From Pelargonium tetragonum (lineage: Eukaryota; Streptophyta; Magnoliopsida; Geraniales; Geraniaceae), in NCBI GenBank assembly GCA_036897445.1, contig JAYMTL010000010.1, forward strand, positions 124,001 to 188,000: a DNA stretch of 64,000 nt, written 5' to 3'. The translations under genes were made by a program, and so were the position numbers. Positions within the stretch are counted from its first letter, which is position 1, and each line of letters begins with the position of its first letter. Below, piece by piece: positions 24,293 to 37,387 of this stretch. The notes below the pieces were generated by a model. It was not told the DNA's origin and made no database searches. It saw nothing but the letters and a program-made list of their open reading frames with translations.

Positions 24293-25279
24293 AAGTCACA
24301 GGCCTCCTTGAATTTAATATAAAACCTCAATCTTTATCTGTTCTAAGTTACTCTAATAAAAAATGAAGTTTCACTAAGAATTCATTACTTAAAGTAACAC
24401 TCTGGTTTTATGCTTAAGGAATAGAGAGGAAGAAGCTTGTTTTAGTAAAAGCACAACTATCTTCTAAGTTTAAGTTTTTAAGGGGGCCTTTCCTTTTAAG
24501 ATGAAGTGATCCATAAGTATACAAACCTAAATAAGGAGCTCTCTTAAAAGGGCCTTAATTCATGATTCCTAAGGCATAAGAGGGGAGCCCATAATAAAAA
24601 GACATACTGCTTGGAAAGCCTATATAGGTTGTGTATTAAGTCTATCTTTATTTACAGGAATAGCTGCTACTTAGTTAAGTTTTATCAATTAACGAAAAAG
24701 AATGAAGATTGAATGATTTTAGCAACAAAAGCTTACATTCCTGGATTTAGTAAACTAAGAACAAAAAAGCGTCCCCTTAAAAAGCTCTAAAGCACATCAC
24801 AAGTTATACCGGGCTTAAAAGAGTACATAGACTCTAAATTAAGGTCACGCTTGTCTTTTCCTTAAATCCGGGGCGTTTTAAGAATCCTAAACAGAAATAT
24901 AGAATTGTGTAAGCTCAAATACGAGCTCTTAACATTAAAGCTAAAGTAAGACTAAAGTAATAAAAATCCGTTTACTTTAACTCCTTAGATATATGTGTTC
25001 CGTTTACACAAAAGATCCCTGTAATCCTCAATTAGCTACTGTCATTAGGAAAATACTATACTCATTTTTGAAGGGGTTACTAAGTACTTGCTCATTATTT
25101 TTGCTTTTAGCTCTAATAAAGAAGTCTGCCCTTTTGTCTTTAGTTCGATCCTAAGTAACGATTTCAAATAATTCACAAATTAATGAGGAATATTTAGACT
25201 TTTATTCTTATTTCATTAACTAAATTTCTTAGTACTTCTAAGAAACTGCTTTACTAAAAAAAAATTTAGGCACTTAAAC

Positions 25280-25299
25280 ATTTCACTGTAAGGTGAAAT
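25280..25299. other. 7-bp hairpin
   Basis: ATTTCAC (25280-25286) pairs fully with GTGAAAT (25293-25299) around a six-base loop. There is no poly-T tail, so a terminator role is not supported. Hairpins of this size arise by chance in AT-rich DNA. Confidence 0.5.
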
Positions 25300-26922
25300 T
25301 CTATTTGTATTACAATTTGAGTTGGCTTATATGATCCCATGGTGCCAGCCTCTTTCGAACGAGAAAAGAAAAGGCTGGGTTTGTTTTGTCTAACTTCTTC
25401 CATTAGGCATTAGAAAAATATATAGTAAAACTCTAATAAAACCTTTCTTTTCTAAGGTATCTCTCGCTGTATATAGTATATTACTAGTGACTTAAATTTG
25501 TGCGCACTCTACTAGCTAAAGTTTGGGTTTATGCGATTAGAAAGATTTTTCTTTTTTTCGAGATTACCCTTTTTGAAAAACTCTGTATAAACAGCTATAC
25601 CATCGGGCATCCCACGTAATCTTAAATCTGCCGAAATAATAAAGGAGTAACCACTCTAGTGAACGAGATGCTGCTGGACTTTATTTATAGTCATCCTGTC
25701 CTTAATGAAACTAGCATGAAAAATGCAAACGCTAATATACTCCGAAGTAGAGTTCGGTTGTACAATACCAAAATCAGCCTTAACCTTAATTAAGATCTTT
25801 CTTTAAAAGAATAAAAGAGCGTACTATTGATAGTTGTACTGCTTGGGTTGAGTATCTTAATACTTTCCATTCCAATATCTATATAAACTCATGTCACTAC
25901 TACTGTACGGATGGGCAGTTTTCACTATTCTTGATAATAAATTCCGAAGCGGTGCTGCATACAATACAAAAAAAGGGGGGTAAATTCCTTTATTCAAAGC
26001 AAATTATAACTTTAAGCTTATCTAAGCAAGATAGCTTATATTAGCATCTTTACTGAATAAGGATTCACGTACTTTGGCTTTATTGTTAATTATTTACCGG
26101 AGTCTAGATGTGTAGTTTTAAGGGGGTGCTCGTCTCCTCTGCATTCTATAAGATCCTATCCGCAGAAAATTATTAAGGATGAAAGTCTAACTTATATAAG
26201 CAGTTAAGCCGTCGTACTGAGAATAAATTTCATAAATACTTGCTATAATTACCGTAGGTAGTTGGTATTCTTATAATATATAATTCCTCAAGGAAGACAA
26301 AGCCCAGCAGTGCTTGTTGTTACATTTCGAATTTCTGCAACCTAGGTGGGTATTGTGCATAATATAATTAAGGTCCCATGCGAGTATGCGTTTACTCTTT
26401 TTTGTTTCTATCTCTGAATATACCACATCCAAAAAAATCTTTCCCTCTGGGCTACTGACCAAGTCGATAGACCCCTAGGTTATTTAGTTTTGTGAAATGC
26501 GTTTTTACGGCTAGTGGGAAAAATCCTAAGCAGACTCACACTTTGAACCTGTAGTTTCCGAAAGCCTTATATACACCATTAGGATTAGGGCCGGCCTTTT
26601 CCTTTTATATGACTAACAGGGTCTAGGTTATTTGAAAACAAATTTATACCTTTTAGCTTTTAGGGGAAATACGAATTTAAAAAGATAATTGAATTTTCCA
26701 AAGGTCCCCTCTTAACTACTACTACTTTTTGTCAAAAAGTTGCTTCTTGAGGAAGGGCCCGCTTTTCTTAGGTTTCCACTTCTTTGAAAAAGAAAGGAAT
26801 CACAAAGCAAAAGCCCTCTTTAAAGTTAATGGGGTGCTAAATAAAGTTAAGACACAATCAACACTCTATATTATTGGCGCTAAACTTCGAATCGTCAATA
26901 GGATCTCCTTTGGTGGTAGCGA

Positions 26923-26935
26923 GGTAATGTAATTA
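26923..26935 (+). repeat. 13-mer copy GGTAATGTAATTA
   Basis: Exact copy preceded by GGTAGCGA, which resembles the GCGTAGCGAAGGAA and GCGAAGGAAGGTA strings of the T-rich repeat copies at 18.35 and 42.58 kb. It may be a small leftover of that repeat, although no other part is recognisable nearby. Confidence 0.8.
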
Positions 26936-29410
26936 TAGAAACAATTTTTAGAGTTAGCCTCCGTGCCCGTCCTATATACTGTACTGTTTTTCGGGAATTA
27001 TTAAGACCTCAACTTTATAAGGAAAAGATAAGAATTTTTTTAACATAAACTAGATTCTATAGCAACTGAGTTACGTGTTAATAATTTTTCATTCGCACTG
27101 TAAATCCAAACAATAGAAAGGCAGTCTTCTTGGACGCATTACGCATAATGAGAAGCACACACACATATTTATAGTAAAAGGCCCCTTTTATTTAATGAAC
27201 TTGACCAATTACTTGAACAAATCCTATTTATAATCCCAGGCACCCCAAAAAGCATAAATATAGGAGACGTTAAGACGGAACCCTTATATTGGAATTGTTC
27301 TCTTGACATCTTGAATGTGGTAATAAGGAAACTTCTTTATAATGTTTTCCTGTCCTATTGTTTAGTCATGTAACTCATTTTGGTTATTTAGCGAGGGAAT
27401 ATTCTGAAAAATTCTCAGTATTGCTATAAATTACTAATATATCCTTATAAAAAATTTTTTTGGTGTTTGATCCTTTTTTAACAAAAATAAGTGCGGGCTA
27501 GGGGATTGCCTTTGGCAAGCCGCTTAGATATAAACTCTCGACTCAGTAAATTGTAAAAAAAAAGAATATGATATACAACAATCCTAAGAAAAAGAGGATC
27601 GCTCGAATAAGCAATCTGTAAGGGAGGTTCTTTTTTAAGATATACTAAATCCCGCTCTTTTGATGATACTAGCTTAGGGTAGAAAAGTGAAGTTACTTTA
27701 CACTTCTAAAAATCTCAGTTTTGTTCGATTCGTTAGGTATATCCCAAACAGATAATCATTTATATGTAAGAAAGAGTCTCGAGTATAAAACCTGTATCTA
27801 TCCACAGAGAAAACTCACTATACTGCGGGACCGCTGCTACCTGTTTTTAGTCTTTTTATTTGGTTAGAGAAAAAAGATATAAACTACTAAAACCTACAAC
27901 TCCATAGCAAAGACTAGTCCCTTAAAGAGGGGAAACTCCTTCGCCAAAAATTCTTTCAGAATTAACCGAGAGGACTCGACTAATGTTTAAAGCACCAGAA
28001 AAAGAACCCTATTTACTCTAATTGAGGGATTCCCGAATGAAGAATACGATTAGAACGGGTTACCAATTAAGTATTAAATCCCTACTTCCACTAAAAGGGA
28101 CTTGAGTCCTAAAAACCTTGTTATATGTAACAACACGTGAAGTAGACAAGAGGGCTTTTAAGATCATTACTCAGACTTTTACAGCCAATCAATATCAAAT
28201 TTTCTGCAAGCATGAGTATTTTCTTTTTGACACTTCTGCATGGAAGTTTTGTACGACTGAAAAGAGACAAATAGACCCCTCTTAGAGGCCCACATGAGCT
28301 TTTTCGACTAAGGATTATACTAAAGCTATCAAACTCGAGGCAACTCGTCTAAAAAGGTTTTTGTGGAAAATCTACGATATTTTGACTTACGAATAAAATA
28401 AAAGTAGAAAACTGTTCGTAAAAAAGAAACTTGTCTATTATTTCTTGAGAAGGATTGCCGGGAGTTGACCCTTGTTGTTTAGAAATGTAAAGTCGTACCT
28501 CGCAGTTCCTTCCTAGGAGCTTCCTTTTTTGAGCTTAAGGGAAAAAAGAAAAATAGCGGGTTTCTCTACTTTACTTTCAGTCTATTTTCCCAGGCTAGAA
28601 AGCAAAGGGCTTGATATAGAGTCTGTACTTGGTGTACATTTTGATACATTAAATCGTTGAGGAGATAAAAAGGTGCCACTATATAAGGTATATCCTAAGG
28701 ACCCCTTTGGTAGCGAGGTTTAGTACAGGCCCCCCGCGGGAAGTACTTTTTTTAATACGGGCACACTCTTGAAGGGAGCGTGTACCTTTTTTGCTAGGGG
28801 GTAGTATAGTAAAGTAATTGGTAGAAAGAGATCCTCTGTTTGACCTCTATTTAGATAGAAGACTTCTTTGTTTAATGAATCTTAGAATATGAATTAGAGC
28901 CGTGTATTATAACATAATTAACTAAGCCAAGCTAGAATGAGTCAAGAATTAGGACCCCCTCTTTTTGGAAAAAGCTACAGAATTCTTTTTATAACGAACC
29001 GCCTTTTCACTTTTAAAATTCTTTAAATAAACAAGATTGCCAGGTTTTTTTATAGAAAAGGTTCTCATAGAGCTTGTAGAAACACATCTGGGACTTAACA
29101 GGTGCTTTACTACTATATTTTTGTAATTCGAAGTGAAATAAACGAAATGTAGGAATACCTTTTAACGAGCTAAAGTCGAGTTTCTTCTATTTAAGTGATT
29201 TTGATGTTCCCTATTTAGTGTAGCTTACAAGGTAAAATTTTCTCTCCACATAGCAGGAGCCCGCCTCCTCCGGAATATCCTAAGAATTGATGAATAGAAG
29301 ATACCTAAGTTTTGTTACACTTTAGATCCTATCTCATTTGTAAACCTTATGAAATCCCAAAGCATGTATAGCGGGGATCCGGATGCTAAATATGTTACTT
29401 CGGAAGAATT

Positions 29411-29427
29411 CACCCCCAGCGGGGGTG
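29411..29427. other. Strong G/C hairpin, 7-bp stem
   Basis: CACCCCC (29411-29417) pairs with GGGGGTG (29421-29427) around a three-base loop AGC. Six of the seven pairs are G-C, which is rare in this AT-rich window. A T-rich run (CTTTTTCC) follows about 18 bases later, too far for a classic intrinsic terminator. Function unknown. Confidence 0.6.
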
Positions 29428-32400
29428 GGTTCCCCTAGCTATACTTTTTCCTAAAAACTTACTATTGCATAATAGAAATTCTCCCTTTTTTAAGAATCTA
29501 ATAAAATCCTGTCTACGAGTCTACAAGGATTCACAGGCTAATTTGTAATTGAGGATACCATGCCTGAGAGTTCGCCCATCTATTTATACATAAGGATTCC
29601 TGTCCTATCTGGGACGAGTTTCCGAGACACTCTATAACAACAAGGATTGCCTAAAAAAGCTTCGAGCACAGCTAAAGTCTCTCTCGAGCAGGGTTGCAGT
29701 AAAACCGGTTTTATATTACATTTGACTTTTAGGATCTGTGTTTCCAAGTAAGATATTATTCTTTATGCGACTCGTCGAGCAAGACTTCCATAAGATTTGT
29801 ATCTTAAAATGACCCTGTTAGGACTTCCTCAACTTTTTTGAAGTTATAAGCATGGGTCTGTCATTTTCCTCTATTTTTCCCTAGAATCTATACCAAACCG
29901 AGTTTTCTTAATACCTCTATGGTCAAAAAAAGAAGTCAAATCTCCTACTCTGTAAAGTGATAATCACCACCTAGGTTTTAAAAGCGAATAGAAAATATCC
30001 CGCTTTGTTAAAGGGATTTTTATAAAATAATATTAAAGGGCGGACACCCAAGGTATTCTTCTTCAATAATAAAGAATCTTAGAAAGTATTCACGAGGGCA
30101 ATGACGTCCTACCTGCTTCGATTAAAAAAGAGCCTGAGTGACTAGATGCTTTTAGGAATAGGTAACAAGCATTTGAAAGGGATCCGCAACCTTTGAGTGC
30201 CTGTAAAAAGAGAAAATTTTTGAAAAGTTGAACCAAAAAAGTTGCAATACTGGGTATTATCTTTGTAATATATGTCTACTTTTACCTTTTTTATAACAGG
30301 AACCCCCGATAGTCAGGATAAATTTGTATGTCAATGTGTTTACAACGGATACAAAAAAACTTGATTCTAATATTTTGAAGGGAATACCCAAAATTTTTCT
30401 TAACTTTATATGCTACATGTTTCAACGCAGGGTTAATCGCAGAGAGAAAGAGTTCCTAAAATTGGATGAAGTAAAAATAAGTTACAGTCCTAAGCTCAAG
30501 GGGGATATGTTCTACCACTTTACTCGCCTCAAGGTTTTTTCTAAATTTTAGTTGTTACTAAGCCTTAATACAGACAATGAGCCCGTGTGCAACTTCAATT
30601 TTAGATTTTGGATAAGCTATACCCGACTACTCTTAGCTCTCTACATTACATTTCCGAGATTTAGTTTACCTAAGTTTTTCTATTACTTCCGATGTAAATA
30701 GGGTTCTTTTTTTACCACCCTTATAAATAAGGGTGCCTGAATAGGAAACCTTGTGATTTAACAGTAGGAGTAACATTTGACCTAACATATAGTTGAGCTC
30801 TCTAAAACTTTGACTTCTTACCTCTAATATAAGAGTACTCATATAATGGGCCTTTACAAGAATAACTAGACTTGGAGCCAGGAGTTTACAAACTTAAAAA
30901 AAGGACTTTCTACCAATGTACAAGAGCGATATAGAGTAAATCGCCGCTTAGGAGTGTAGCTGTAGAAGTGGGGAATTCCCACGCATCTCGATTAGGGAAA
31001 CTTGTAGATAAAACTCCTTATACCCTAGCTTAGAGCACAGGAGTTTCTATTCCAAAAATAACAAACCAGATTAATTATTAGTCTCTTACTTTACATTAAC
31101 TACTGTTATAGATTTCCGACTATTACTAGCCAAGGTTCCGTCGCTAAAACCTTAGAAGTTCTTGTTATATACGAGGTACTTTTCTATATAGTATCTATAT
31201 CTTGAGAGGTAAATACGTTATGGTAGTAAGAAAAATCTACAAATAGAGCATAACTACAAAAGGTTTTATATAACTAAAATTATAGTAGTTTTTAGCTTTT
31301 TTTTGGTTTCCATCGAGGGGCTCGGATCCTTATAAATTTTGCTTGGATTCCTTGTTAGAGTATTTAGGAGAGGAACCTAAGAGGGGGTCTTCGTAGGCGG
31401 GCCTGAAATCACTCTTCGTGTTTTATTAGTTATTGGTGAGGGATTCCTAGTTGTGGAAACCCTTAGCTTAGAGTAACAGAAGATATATTGATAAATCTGC
31501 AATACTACACAGGAGTAAAGAGTGATTTTGATATTTATACGGAGCATAATCTTAGTTCTTATATAATCTTATATAAGATAATATAAATGTCTTACTTGCA
31601 CTTAGTAATTCTTTACGCAATAACGGATAGATAAGGTGACATATATGCCAGACTCAATCAAGGTTGGTTCCAGATTTGTGCGCACGGTCCTAAAGAGCTA
31701 TGGCTTGATTGGGTTATAGGAATCCTAATCCTATAAAGGAGGGTATCAAAAAAGGAATCCGTATTAATTAATGACTAGCCCTACTTTCAGCCTAAAAATT
31801 AGGGGTCCTCTAGAGATTTTGAATAATAAGTATATTACGAAGGACTATGAATTCTTACAATTGTTCGAAAGAGGCGGGGTACTTGATATTTGGAATATAT
31901 AAGGAAGTCTTTGACTTAAAGTAGTAGATATCAAAAGAGTCGGATTCATTTTTTACGGGTAGGTAATAGAGAAAGAAACTTTAAGGGGATCTTAAATCTT
32001 TGGTTAGCAGAACGAAATCACTAGGATTAGCCAATTTTTAAAAGGAAACCCTTCGAAGTCTAGAAAAGGACGAGGGTTAAGGGAAAATATTCATGTTCAG
32101 GAGTCACGGGGGGTTTAAAGGGTCGTACAAGAATTAACTACAATGTAAGAAATTTATTGGCATATTAATGAATCTTTGATAAGCTAAAGTTTTTTTAGAG
32201 AACTCTATGCTATATCCCCGCTGACTTATTCGTACATTAGTACAATAAAGTATTTGACTATCTTTCTTAAATCTTGTTGTCATTTTATGTGTAATGTATA
32301 AAGCTATGTTTTGTTTTTTTATACCAGTGCCTTTATGCATTTGTGTTATATGGTATTTATCCGCTGTTCTGCTTCGAAATATAAGAGACGACTTGTTTAA

Positions 32401-33239
32401 CCCATTTAGTTTACTATAATAAGCCTTTCATTTCTGTTTCCCTTTTTGTGTATGATTGCTTTACAGTATTTGTGTTTTTCATGATGTTCACCCAAAAGGT
32501 TTTCGTATGGGAGATACTAAACTGCTTTTTACTCTGGTTTACGTTATATTTCTAACTTTTTCCGACCAACTTAACAGGACTTTTCTTTAGAGATAGGCTT
32601 TAGTTTCAACGACTTCTTAATAAACGCTTAAATAAAAAAATGAAATCATAGAGTGTACTGGCTCTTAATTAGGCACTCTCTAAGCTTTTGGGGGTTTAAC
32701 TTCCGCATTCGTCTACAAAAGAACACTATAGTTACCACTTTAGTATGCGGGGTCCTAAAACTCAAATATTAAATAAACTACTCTGAAAGGGCGAACTTAA
32801 GCCTTATATCTAACGCGCCGAAAAGGCCCAGAGCCTGCTATCAGACCTTTCTTAAGAGCGATTATAATTATACATACTTGGATTTTCTTTCTCTATCTTC
32901 TAAAAGTCTTTATAGCTATACCTTTCACGATACTTATTAATTAAAATAGCTTATATTCTGTAAAATAGTTAAAACTAGGAAAATCCGTGTAATAAAGACC
33001 TTATCAACCCCTTATGTTTTACTAAACTTCATATATAATGAATGAAAGATTTCAAAGAAACTGACCATCCTCCTCTTTTTTTATAACTTTAATTTACTTC
33101 TTGTAACTTTTTGTAAAAAAAGGAAGAGTCCTACTTTATTTCTTAACTCCAGGTTCCTGCTAATAAATATACTTTACGCATTTCTTAATGTATTTTAGTA
33201 GCACAGAATCTGAAATGGAAGAATGAAAATCCCTAGAAC

Positions 33240-33420
33240 CCCTTACTAAAGCAGCCATACTTTTTTTATTCCTCACACCACTGCCTATATTCTGTATCTT
33301 CTTATTGCATTGCAGCCTGTTTATAGTGTTACTGTATTCTGAATAAAAGAACTGAAGCTAAAGTAAGGAGTTTCTGGTAAATAAAAGAAGAAAGGTGTTG
33401 TCTTACTTATTCTGGTAGCC
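33240..33420 (-). repeat. T-rich repeat fragment, family 2
   Basis: TTTTTTATTCCTCACACC, TTCTTATTGCATTGCAGCC and AAGAACTGAAGCTAAAGTAA (33347-33366) occur in the same order as similar strings at 6310-6650, but in much less space. The last string matches 6631-6650 at 19 of 20 bases. It looks like a shortened copy of the 6.3 kb block. No coding potential. Confidence 0.5.
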
Positions 33421-36290
33421 AGGTCTGTTTCTAGTCAATGAGGATCTATAAAGGGCCCGAACGCTTTCTTGTTTACTTTTATGGGATTACAAACTCGGTG
33501 TTCTAGTAAACTCTTTTTGGCCTAAAGAGGCTTTCCAATCCAGTTTTAAAGTAGGAAGGGAAGCACAGGGAATGGTTCAATTTTAAAGGAATTCTTCAGC
33601 TCCGGACCTATTTACAAAGTAGTAATAGGAAATTTAAGAAAGGGGGAATCCGCTTTCATCGAGGTATAGACTGTTGCATTAGAGGCTTTCGCGGATCCAG
33701 AAAGTTGTAATTAAGTTTTTTAATAATAGAATGAACTAAGCGTAAGTTACTAGGGAGACATGTCCCTAAAAGATTTTGAGGAGAAGTTAGAAATGAAGTA
33801 TAGGATAGGCTTCGATTAGACCTAACAAGCTTTTTACTTCTTTTTGGGGGCGAGGGCCGGATAAAAAATTATATACATTTAAGGAATAGAGGCTTTGACT
33901 TGAGAAATGAATATTTCCTGAGTTATGTTTGTTTTTCATTTTTAAATAACCTTCCTTCATAAGGAATTTTTTCTGTTATATAATAAACTAGCAAACTTTT
34001 GTTACTAATGTCAATTTCTCAGCCTCTGGTCTTAAAAAGCCTCTTGAAAGTATATATATATCTGCCTGTAGGTATCGGTTACTTATTCTAAAATTGCACT
34101 TTGAGAGGCCGCCGAGCAGTGCGTAACTCTGCTTACTACAACTATGTATGTAAAAAGTACGGGACTTTCAAATTGAGTCAAAACAACCTGGGGAGGGGCC
34201 TAAAAAGACCTTAAATGCGAAGTTTACGCCCACTTTGATCTAGTTTTTATAAAAGCCCCAAGCCCCCCTTTAAACCAAAATGAAAAACACCTTTTTAGCC
34301 AGTGACTGTTAAGAAAGCTTTCTTGGTTGCACTGAATTGTATATTAGGAAGAAAAGAACTCTAAAGCTAAAGAGGTAGTTTTTCTTCTTGATCCAGTTGA
34401 CGAAGTCTAAGTTACAACGAACTGAAGTTAAGAATTTCTTGTATTTTAGTAAAGGGGATAGGGTAGCGCTCTAGGGCTAAGGAAGTGCAGGCTGTTATTT
34501 TCATTTCTGTTTTTGGGGTTTTTGAAAGGAAAGCTAGATTTCTTAAAGTTACCCTCTTTTATACCTTCGCCTAAAAAGCAGCCTTAAGGGTATATAATAA
34601 GGTAATACTAAAAAGAGTCCTACGTATCCGGTTTAAGCTTTGTGTAACTAATCTTAGATAGAATCTTATTAAGGGGAGAACTCCTCCCTTTTTTCTTAAT
34701 AGGTAAGCGCCCCCTTTTAACATATCTCATGTCTCATGTTTGCTTTTTCGAGTTCAATGAAAGGCTTTAACTTATAGTGATATAAAAAAAGAGTAGAATC
34801 TAGAGTCTAACTTACTGCTCCACCTAAAAATACAAATACAAAGTATAATACAAAAGCCGTAGCCGTCGGTTCGAATTCCAATAGCTGTCCTTTTTACAAA
34901 GGAATGAGCACGTTATTAAAAAAATGAATCAAGCAGGGCTTCGAAGTTTAGTTTTTTATTTTCTAAAAAGCTTCCATACATATCCTACAAGAAATTTAGG
35001 GCACATTCAGTAAAGTTTCTCTTTAAAAGGGACTCTTCCAATTCCTTAGATTTACCCTTTCTTTTTTCTTAAACTTACTACGCGAGGGATTTGATTCTTT
35101 TGTCTCTGAATTTTAAGCGGTGAATAGACTTAACTAAAATAACTTTAGTTGCTTTACATGGTTTAAATCGCATTTTTAGGTTTATTGCTGAATTAAGGAG
35201 ATACTTGTACCGTATGTTATATGAAGTCTCAAGAACTTTCCTTTAAGGAGCTCCTCTGGCCCCGTAAACTTATTGCTTAATAAGACATTTTCTTTTCTTA
35301 ATAAGTTTTCTCAAAGAATTTTGCATTTCTTATTTGTATTTAGATTTAGCGCTGGGATTACCCCCTTTTACACGTTACAAGGCTGCCAACCCGTTACGGA
35401 GTTACGTTGAGTTTTCTTAGATTCTTGGTTGAGAGTTTAGTTTACAATTTAAATAAAGAGGAATCCTTTAGTTAGTAGCAGTAATCAGTAAAGCCGGGCC
35501 CCCTTTAGATATAGGTATTCTAAATCCCGGGGCCTTGTAAGTATTTCACAACAAAAAGTTACAAATATTTAAAGTTTACTTCAACAAGGGGCTATTTGTC
35601 TAGTTCTAAAATTCTTGGTCATAGGTATTTGTACAGTCAATTAGTGTTATTCTTGCTACAGTTTGTTCTCTACCAACCACTCGAATTGAAAACCTTAGGT
35701 AGGATACACAGGTTCCTACCAAACAGAGGATAAAGGACAATTTTTATAAAAAAGACATTAGACCCACTAAAAATTCTGTTAGAACTAAACCCATAGGGAA
35801 ATCCCCTTATACGAATTCTTGCTTATATGGAAAGTTACGGAGCTTCGGGAACCCCTATCTTTTTATTTCACAGCGCAACCCCTTAACTGCATCTGATACG
35901 AAGCATAAGCCTCACAAAGCGGGCCGCAGGGTAGTTTCAAACTATAATTATACTACGGATAAAACCTCAAAATGATACGGAATCCTGTTAAAATAAAATA
36001 GCAGAAAAACTACAGCCTTTACTTTACTTACCACTTAGATACCTCAGAAAAGCGGGGCGGCCCCTGTTTTTCCTTAGATATTAAAGCCAGCCCTATAAAG
36101 GAAATTAGATTAAATATTAAGCTTTTCCCAAACTTTTTAATAATATAGAAAGATATTTCTTATTTATGGTCAGTTTAGGGTGCTTGTAAGGTTCTTTTTA
36201 CCCATTTATCATAGATTTTTACTATATAATTTTTGAATTGCTTACTTCAACTATCTAAGAACTGTATAAAGAGTAAAACATATAGCAGAA

Positions 36291-36720
36291 ACTGCTTTCC
36301 TAACTAGAATAGGGGATACAGGCAACAAGAGCCGCAGGAATAGATCCTTTACTTATTAGCTAAAGAGTACTAACAAACAAGAGTCAAAGTCAAGAAAGTA
36401 AAGAACAAAGAAGCAAGTCAATAATAAGTTGGTGAGTATATTGTAAGAATGTACTATCTATAATTACTACAGGAGCTCCTTCGGGTGCCTTCAGTCGGGA
36501 ATAGTAGTATATAATCAATCTTATTAAGTTACAATCCTCCCGTGTCAGTAAGACCAAACTAAAAAGAGGAATATACCCTAGACTAAAGTTACTAATACAA
36601 TACAAACTATCTATGTCTCTTAGTATAGTAACTTATACTAACTACTATACATGTAATACTATAAAATACAATAGGTACAATAACTACAATAAAAGTCAAG
36701 TTAGGTCTTGTAAAACAATT
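36291..36720 (+). repeat. Dispersed repeat copy, A-rich orientation
   Basis: The core spans 36426-36555. It starts with AAGTTGGTGAGTATA (compare TTGGTGGGG-TTATA at 8751), has CTTCAGTCGGGAATAG at the place of CAGTCGGTAA, then TATTAAGTTACAATCCTCCC as in the array unit at 50861-50880, and ends GTGTCAGTAAGACC instead of TAACGATAAAGACATA. The reverse complement of the 42.5 kb copy ends the same way (ATGTCAGTAAAAAC), so at least two subtypes of the right end exist. The upstream flank is rich in A and poor in T, as in the array. An AGGAGCTCCT palindrome at 36471-36480 interrupts the core. Confidence 0.65.
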
Positions 36721-36819
36721 AAAATCTTTATACTCCTCCTTAAAAGTCTTGTTAATTCTATCTTTACTGGAAACTAGTTACATTCGCTTTATACTCTCAG
36801 GTGTCTATTCTCCCAAAAC

Positions 36820-36836
36820 GCCTTTAACCAGAATAC
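36820..36836 (+). repeat. Copy of GCCTTTAACCAGAATAC
   Basis: One of three near-identical 16-17-base strings (others at 22956-22972 in reverse and 54981-54996). A TAGCTAC string follows here after 3 bases and at 54996 after 14 bases. Confidence 0.5.
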
Positions 36837-37326
36837 ACTAGCTACAAGGATTAAAATCTCGTAAAACTTAACTTTTACCTGTTTTCTCTATCCCCAAAAT
36901 TTGTCACTCTTGATAGCCTTTTTACTCCTATTGACTTTACTTCCGCTTTCTTATTCAGAATTCTTTCCTATATGTTTCCTATTCTATAGTATCTTGGATA
37001 CTTTGATAGTTATTGTACTGTCTGACCCCCAACCCTCAAACTATTGTAGGAGTTATTACTTTTATAAGACTAGAAACCTTTCCTTTGAAAACAGGGCCTG
37101 CAGGGAATAAAGAATAAATAGAAATACTCGTGCAAAGCTTTTCTTTCATTCTTAGAACCTTTTCTAGGGCCTCTTTTTGAGATAAGAAGTGAGATACATA
37201 TCAAATACACAAAAGCCGAGCCCCTTTAAGTTTGTGAATCCCCAGAATCGCTTATATAGATAGAAACTTTTCTCAGTAAACTAGCACAAAAGCTCGATTA
37301 GATATATAGATATGAAAGAGTAAGTA

Positions 37327-37387
37327 CGCGGAGTAGAGTAGTTGGTAAACAAGTGAGGCTCATGATCTCAAAACACAGGTTCAAATA
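37327..37387 (+). pseudogene. Initiator-Met tRNA relic (CAU), organelle type
   Basis: CGCGGAGTAGAG at the 5' end, AGTTGGTAA in the D-loop, a complete anticodon arm and GGTTCAAAT in the T-loop appear in the correct order and spacing. The anticodon arm is intact: TGAGG (37354-37358) pairs with TCTCA (37366-37370, one G-U pair) around CTCATGA, anticodon CAT at 37361-37363. The D stem, T stem and acceptor stem do not close: no CTCCGCG follows within 60 bases and the expected CCTGT is absent. From memory the 5' part matches plastid and plant mitochondrial trnfM, not nuclear initiator tRNA. It is therefore a worn or partial copy and probably not functional. Confidence 0.6.

Larger units (their letters stand above)
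22741..36290. other. Gene-poor background, about 13.5 kb
   Basis: No coding region recognised; the longest frames (78 codons at 23796-24032, 75 at 30324-30551) have no motif and fit chance. It holds a possible tRNA relic near 24241, a 13-mer copy at 26923, hairpins at 25280-25299 and 29411-29427, and a short family 2 repeat at about 33240-33420. No promoter, terminator or replication origin could be supported. Confidence 0.55.

Noticed and set aside
28898-28930. GAGCCGTGTATT, like the start of group II intron domain V
   Set aside because: The rest of the 34-base domain V hairpin is absent and no 5' intron boundary or reverse transcriptase frame is nearby.
36901-37110. 69-codon frame with a hydrophobic start resembling a signal peptide
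   Set aside because: The Leu/Phe run comes from a T-rich stretch; no downstream domain and no homology recognised.
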